From positions 84,675 through 148,674 of the forward strand of contig NZ_JANEWG010000004.1 in the NCBI RefSeq assembly GCF_028069725.1: DNA of 64,000 nt, read 5' to 3'. The translations under genes were made by a program, and so were the position numbers. A model generated the notes under the pieces. It was not told the origin of the DNA and searched no databases. It worked only from the letters and a program-made list of their open reading frames with translations. The number at the start of each line of letters is the position of its first letter. The first letter of the stretch is position 1. This DNA comes from Citrobacter sp. Awk 4. GTDB taxonomy: Bacteria > Pseudomonadota > Gammaproteobacteria > Enterobacterales > Enterobacteriaceae. Positions 59,989 through 64,000 of the stretch are shown here, piece after piece.

Positions 59989-62900
59989 CCCAACGTTTAC
60001 CTTTGGTCGCCGCGCAGCCGGGGATCTGGATGGCGGAAAAACTCTCTTCTCTACCTTCCGCCTGGAGTGTGGCGCATTACGTGGAATTACACGGTGAGCT
60101 GGATGCGCCTTTACTGGCGAAAGCCGTCGTGGCGGGAATGAAACAGGCAGACACGCTGCGTTTGCGGTTTACGGAAGATAACGGGGAGGTCTGGCAATGG
60201 GTTGATCCACAGTTACCGATTGCCGAACCGGAGGTTCTTGACCTGCGCGGTGAATCTGCGCCCGCCGCCGCCGCGCTGGCGGTGATGCACGCCGATCTCG
60301 GGCAAGATCTGCGGGCAGACGGCGGAAAACCGCTTGCGTTGCACCTGTTGATTCAGGTAGATGACACTCGCTGGTACTGGTATCAGCGATATCATCATTT
60401 ACTGGTAGATGGCTTTAGTTTTCCGGCTATTACGCGACAGATCGCCGCCATTTACCGCGCATGGCAGCGTGGAGAACCGACGCCGGACTCCCCGTTTACA
60501 CCCTTTACCGAGGTTGTGGACGAGTATCAGCACTACCGCGACAGCGAAGCATATCAACGCGATGGGACATTTTGGTCGCAACAGCGCACCCAGTTACCGC
60601 CTCCGGCATCGCTGTCTTCCGCTCCTCTGTCTGGCGGTGCCGCCAGCGCTGATGTGCTTCGCATGAAACTGAGCGCGCCTGAAGGATTGTTCCGCCAACT
60701 GGCTGCTCGTATGCCGCATGTGCAGCGCGCGGATCTCGCGCTGGCGCTGGTGTCGCTATGGCTGGGGCGCTTATGTGGACGTCCTGATTTTACCGCCGGT
60801 TTTATCTTTATGCGGCGGATGGGGTCGGCAGCGCTGACCGCAACAGGCCCGGTGCTGAATGTTCTGCCGCTGGGGGTGAACATCAGGGCGGCAGAAAGTT
60901 TTGCGGAACTGGCGACGCGTCTTGCCGGACAACTGAAGAAAATGCGCCGCCATCAACGGTATGATGCCGAACAGATTGTACGCGACAGCGGACGCGCGGC
61001 GGGCGGTGAGCCGTTATTCGGCCCCGTCCTGAACGTGAAAGTATTTGACTATCAGCTGGATATCCCTGGGGTTCAGGCGACTACCCACACGCTGGCGACG
61101 GGACCGGTTAACGATCTGGAACTGGCGCTATTCCCTGATGAAGAGGGCGGCCTGAGTATTGAGATCCTCGCCAATAAACAGCGCTATGAAGAAGCAACCT
61201 TAGTTCAGCATGCCTCGCGTCTGATGGCGCTGATCCACCAGTTTGCAGCGAATCCTTCGCTGCGTTGTGGCGATGCCGATATGCTGTTGCCCGCCGAGTA
61301 TGAACAGCTTGCGAAGGTAAATGCGACGGCAGTGAATATTCCGTCGACCACACTCAGTGCGCTGGTGGCTGAGCAGGCGAGCAAAACGCCGGATGCCCCT
61401 GCGCTGGCGGATGCGCATTATCAGTTCAATTATCGTGAAATGCGTGAGCAGGTGGTGGCGCTCGCCAATTTGCTGCGTGAACGTGGGGTGAAGCCGGGGG
61501 ACAGTGTGGCGGTGGCGTTACCGCGCTCGGTGTTCCTGACGTTAGCATTGCATGGCATTGTCGAAGCCGGAGCCGCCTGGCTACCGCTGGATACGGGATA
61601 TCCTGACGATCGATTGCGAATGATGCTGGAAGACGCGCAGCCGAAACTGTTGATTACCACCGATGATCAACGTGCCAGGTTTAGCGGTATTCCCGGTCTT
61701 AAAAGCCTGTGCTACAGCGAACCGCTGGTGGCTGGCGACACCGCGCCATTAGCACTGTCTCAGCCACACCATACGGCGTATATCATTTTCACCTCGGGTT
61801 CGACGGGAAGACCGAAAGGGGTGATGGTGGGGCAAACGGCGATCGTGAACCGTTTGTTGTGGATGCAGGCTCACTATTCGCTGACGGCAGACGATGTGGT
61901 GGCGCAAAAAACGCCCTGCAGTTTCGACGTTTCAGTGTGGGAGTTTTTCTGGCCGTTTATTGCCGGCGCCAGACTTGTGATGGCAGAGCCGGAAGCGCAT
62001 CGCGATCCGCTGGCAATGCAGCGTTTCTTTGCGCGCTACGGTGTGACCACCACCCATTTTGTACCGTCAATGCTGGCGGCGTTTGTCGCCTCGCTGACGC
62101 CTGAAACCGCCCGCGAACGTTGTGCCTCGTTGCAGCATGTTTTTTGCAGCGGAGAGGCTCTGCCCAGCGACCTGTGCCGCGAATGGCAACAACTGACCGG
62201 CGCGCCGCTGCATAATTTGTATGGGCCAACGGAAGCGGCAGTGGACGTCAGTTGGTATCCGGCCTGTGGCGATGAACTTGCCGAAGTGACCGGAAGTAGT
62301 GTGCCGATCGGTTATCCGGTCTGGAATACCGGTCTGCGGATCCTTGATGCCATGATGCGCCCGGTGCCGCCGGGAACGGCGGGGGACTTGTATTTGACTG
62401 GCATCCAGCTGGCGCAAGGCTATCTGGGAAGGGCGGATTTAACAGCAAGTCGCTTTATCGCCGATCCCTTTTCGCCAGGCGAACGGATGTATCGTACAGG
62501 CGACGTGGCGCGCTGGCTCACCTCTGGCGCAGTCGAGTATCTGGGTCGCAGTGACGATCAGCTTAAAATCCGTGGTCAGCGTATTGAACTGGGGGAAATC
62601 GACCGTGTGATGCAAATGCTGCCGGATGTCGGGCATGCCGTTGCCCATGCCTGTGTGTTTAATCAGGCGGTGGCGACGGGCGGTGATGCCCGCCAACTGG
62701 TGGGATATCTGGTATCACATTCCGGTTTGCCACTGGACGTAACTGCGTTGCAAGAGCAGTTACGTGAAAAACTCCCGCAGCATATGGTTCCAGTCGTGTT
62801 ACTTCAACTGGCGGAATTGCCGTTGAGTGCCAACGGAAAACTGGATCGTAAAGCGTTGCCGATGCCGCAGGTGGCACCACGTACGCAAGGGCGTGCGCCG

Positions 62901-63869
62901 CGCCCCGGAACGGAAACGACGATCGCTAACGCTTTTGCCCGGATGTTGGGTTGCGAAGTCAACGATGTAGAGGCCGACTTCTTCGCGCTGGGGGGGCACT
63001 CATTGTTGGCGATGAAACTGGCCGCGCAGTTGAGTCTGAAATTTGCCCGCCAGGTGACACCGGGCCAGATTATGGTGGCGTCCACCGTCGCACAACTGAG
63101 TACGCTGCTGGATACCGTTGAAGACGAACATTCCCGGCAACTGGGATTCGAAACGCTGTTACCGCTGCGCAAAAGCGATGGGCCAACGCTGTTTTGTTTT
63201 CATCCGGCTTCCGGTTTTGCCTGGCAGTTTAGCGTTCTGGCGCGCTACCTCCCGCCGCAGTGGTCAATCATCGGGATTCAGTCGCCACGACCCCACGGTC
63301 CAATGCAGACGGCGGCGAACCTTGATGAGGTATGTGAACATCATTTGGCGACGCTGCTGAAACAGCAACCACATGGCCCGTACTCTTTACTGGGATATTC
63401 TCTGGGAGGGACGCTGGCGCAGGGAATTGCTGCGCGTTTACGCGCCCGGGGGGAACATGTCGCGTTCCTCGGCCTGCTGGATACCTGGCCGCCAGAAACG
63501 CAAAACTGGCGGGAGAAAGAGGCCAACGGATTAGATCCTGACGTGCTGGCAGAGATCGACCGCGAGCGTGAAGCGTTTCTCTCCGCTCAGCGTGGGCATG
63601 CCAGCGAAGCGTTGTTCACGGCCATCGAAGGAAATTATGCGGATGCGGTACGTTTGCTTACTACGGCGCGTAGTGTTCCGTTTGATGGCCAGGCTACCCT
63701 CTTTGTGGCACAACGGACGCTACCGGAAGGCGTGAGCCCTGAGCGGAGTTGGGCTCCGTGGATAGCCGAACTGGATATCTACCCTCAGGATTGCGCGCAT
63801 GTCGATATTATTTCGCCGTCTGCATTTGAGAATATTGGGCCAATAATTTGTGAGCTGCTTTCCAAATAA
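59985..63869 (+). CDS. entF: enterobactin synthase, serine-activating NRPS EntF
   Basis: 1294 residues (E. coli 1293). Start is ATG 59985, overlapping the ybdZ stop; an in-frame extension to 59847 only runs through ybdZ. Order: condensation domain (HHLLVDGFSFP), adenylation domain for L-serine (FTSGSTGRPKGVMVG; YRTGDVARW), carrier domain with phosphopantetheine Ser in FFALGGHSLLAMK near residue 1005, and thioesterase with GYSLGGTLAQG near 1135. It condenses three dihydroxybenzoyl-serine units and releases enterobactin. Cytoplasmic, under Fur with fes. Confidence 0.97.
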   Translation: MTQRLPLVAAQPGIWMAEKLSSLPSAWSVAHYVELHGELDAPLLAKAVVAGMKQADTLRLRFTEDNGEVWQWVDPQLPIAEPEVLDLRGESAPAAAALAVMHADLGQDLRADGGKPLALHLLIQVDDTRWYWYQRYHHLLVDGFSFPAITRQIAAIYRAWQRGEPTPDSPFTPFTEVVDEYQHYRDSEAYQRDGTFWSQQRTQLPPPASLSSAPLSGGAASADVLRMKLSAPEGLFRQLAARMPHVQRADLALALVSLWLGRLCGRPDFTAGFIFMRRMGSAALTATGPVLNVLPLGVNIRAAESFAELATRLAGQLKKMRRHQRYDAEQIVRDSGRAAGGEPLFGPVLNVKVFDYQLDIPGVQATTHTLATGPVNDLELALFPDEEGGLSIEILANKQRYEEATLVQHASRLMALIHQFAANPSLRCGDADMLLPAEYEQLAKVNATAVNIPSTTLSALVAEQASKTPDAPALADAHYQFNYREMREQVVALANLLRERGVKPGDSVAVALPRSVFLTLALHGIVEAGAAWLPLDTGYPDDRLRMMLEDAQPKLLITTDDQRARFSGIPGLKSLCYSEPLVAGDTAPLALSQPHHTAYIIFTSGSTGRPKGVMVGQTAIVNRLLWMQAHYSLTADDVVAQKTPCSFDVSVWEFFWPFIAGARLVMAEPEAHRDPLAMQRFFARYGVTTTHFVPSMLAAFVASLTPETARERCASLQHVFCSGEALPSDLCREWQQLTGAPLHNLYGPTEAAVDVSWYPACGDELAEVTGSSVPIGYPVWNTGLRILDAMMRPVPPGTAGDLYLTGIQLAQGYLGRADLTASRFIADPFSPGERMYRTGDVARWLTSGAVEYLGRSDDQLKIRGQRIELGEIDRVMQMLPDVGHAVAHACVFNQAVATGGDARQLVGYLVSHSGLPLDVTALQEQLREKLPQHMVPVVLLQLAELPLSANGKLDRKALPMPQVAPRTQGRAPRPGTETTIANAFARMLGCEVNDVEADFFALGGHSLLAMKLAAQLSLKFARQVTPGQIMVASTVAQLSTLLDTVEDEHSRQLGFETLLPLRKSDGPTLFCFHPASGFAWQFSVLARYLPPQWSIIGIQSPRPHGPMQTAANLDEVCEHHLATLLKQQPHGPYSLLGYSLGGTLAQGIAARLRARGEHVAFLGLLDTWPPETQNWREKEANGLDPDVLAEIDREREAFLSAQRGHASEALFTAIEGNYADAVRLLTTARSVPFDGQATLFVAQRTLPEGVSPERSWAPWIAELDIYPQDCAHVDIISPSAFENIGPIICELLSK

Positions 63870-63910
63870 CGGCCGTTTTCTGAACGCTTTCAGATAATAT
63901 CTTTATCCAA

Positions 63911-63939
63911 ACCCATAATAAGAGCCAATTATTATGGGT
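63911..63939 (+). terminator. rho-independent terminator after entF
   Basis: Perfect eleven-base arms ACCCATAATAA and TTATTATGGGT with a seven-base loop, followed by TTTTTATTTT. It lies 41 bases past the entF stop and suggests that the fes-ybdZ-entF transcript can end here. Confidence 0.9.
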
Positions 63940-64000
63940 TTTTATTTTCATTGACTGTGCCTTTAACAAAAAAGAAACATAACTAAATGAGTAGTAATAT

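Noticed and set aside
1..64000. CRISPR array, tRNA or rRNA genes, prophage
   Set aside because: No regularly spaced repeats, cloverleaf sequences, rRNA strips or phage structural genes were seen.

Overview
The window is a chromosomal segment of an enterobacterium. Gene content and protein similarity to E. coli and Salmonella (cus, pheP-ybdG-nfsB-ybdF, ramR-romA-ramA, ybdJ-ybdK, entD-fepA-fes-ybdZ-entF) point to Citrobacter or a close relative; the species cannot be decided from this sequence alone. The backbone follows the order around the E. coli cus-pheP-ent region, with several accessory blocks added.

Layout: (1) 1-5.6 kb, minus strand: a CitA/DcuS-type sensor kinase and CitB-type regulator next to a binding-protein ABC importer of the iron/hexose-phosphate type (binding protein, fused permease, start of the ATPase). 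(2) 6.0-14.0 kb, plus strand: a tightly coupled, nine-reading-frame operon that looks like an uncharacterised lipid or glycolipid pathway. It has a FabH/OleA-like condensing enzyme, two OleD-like reductases, a metallo-beta-lactamase-fold hydrolase, an F390-synthetase-like adenylating enzyme, a 23-codon ORF coupled at both ends, a ceramide-glucosyltransferase-like GT, a small protein with a possible alpha/beta-hydrolase triad and a UGT-like GT. (3) 14.1-16.6 kb: an 815-residue ankyrin-repeat protein. (4) 16.6-25.2 kb: cusRS and cusCFBA, copper/silver sensing and efflux, with a clear CusR box.

(5) 25.7-38.6 kb: an AT-rich accessory island built around a 3134-residue autotransporter. Around it are a YcgR/PilZ gene interrupted by an in-frame amber codon inside the PilZ RxxxR motif, two short LuxR-type regulators, and an EAL phosphodiesterase whose stop codon has been re-made by a 200-bp MITE insertion. 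The set looks like a c-di-GMP-linked surface-adhesion module. (6) 39.2-40.4 kb: a coiled-coil protein with an internal J-domain-like HPD segment. (7) 40.6-49.2 kb: pheP, ybdG, nfsB, ybdF, ramR, romA, ramA, ybdJ, ybdK and a GNAT acetyltransferase; the multidrug regulator ramA is under a visible RamR operator. (8) 49.2-55.3 kb: betA-betB-betI and the divergent betT, choline uptake and conversion to glycine betaine. (9) 55.2-63.9 kb: entD, fepA, fes, ybdZ and entF, enterobactin synthesis, uptake and hydrolysis, with a Fur box between fepA and fes.

The strongest candidate for something undescribed is the 6-14 kb operon; the autotransporter/c-di-GMP island is second. No rRNA, tRNA, CRISPR array or transposase gene was seen.
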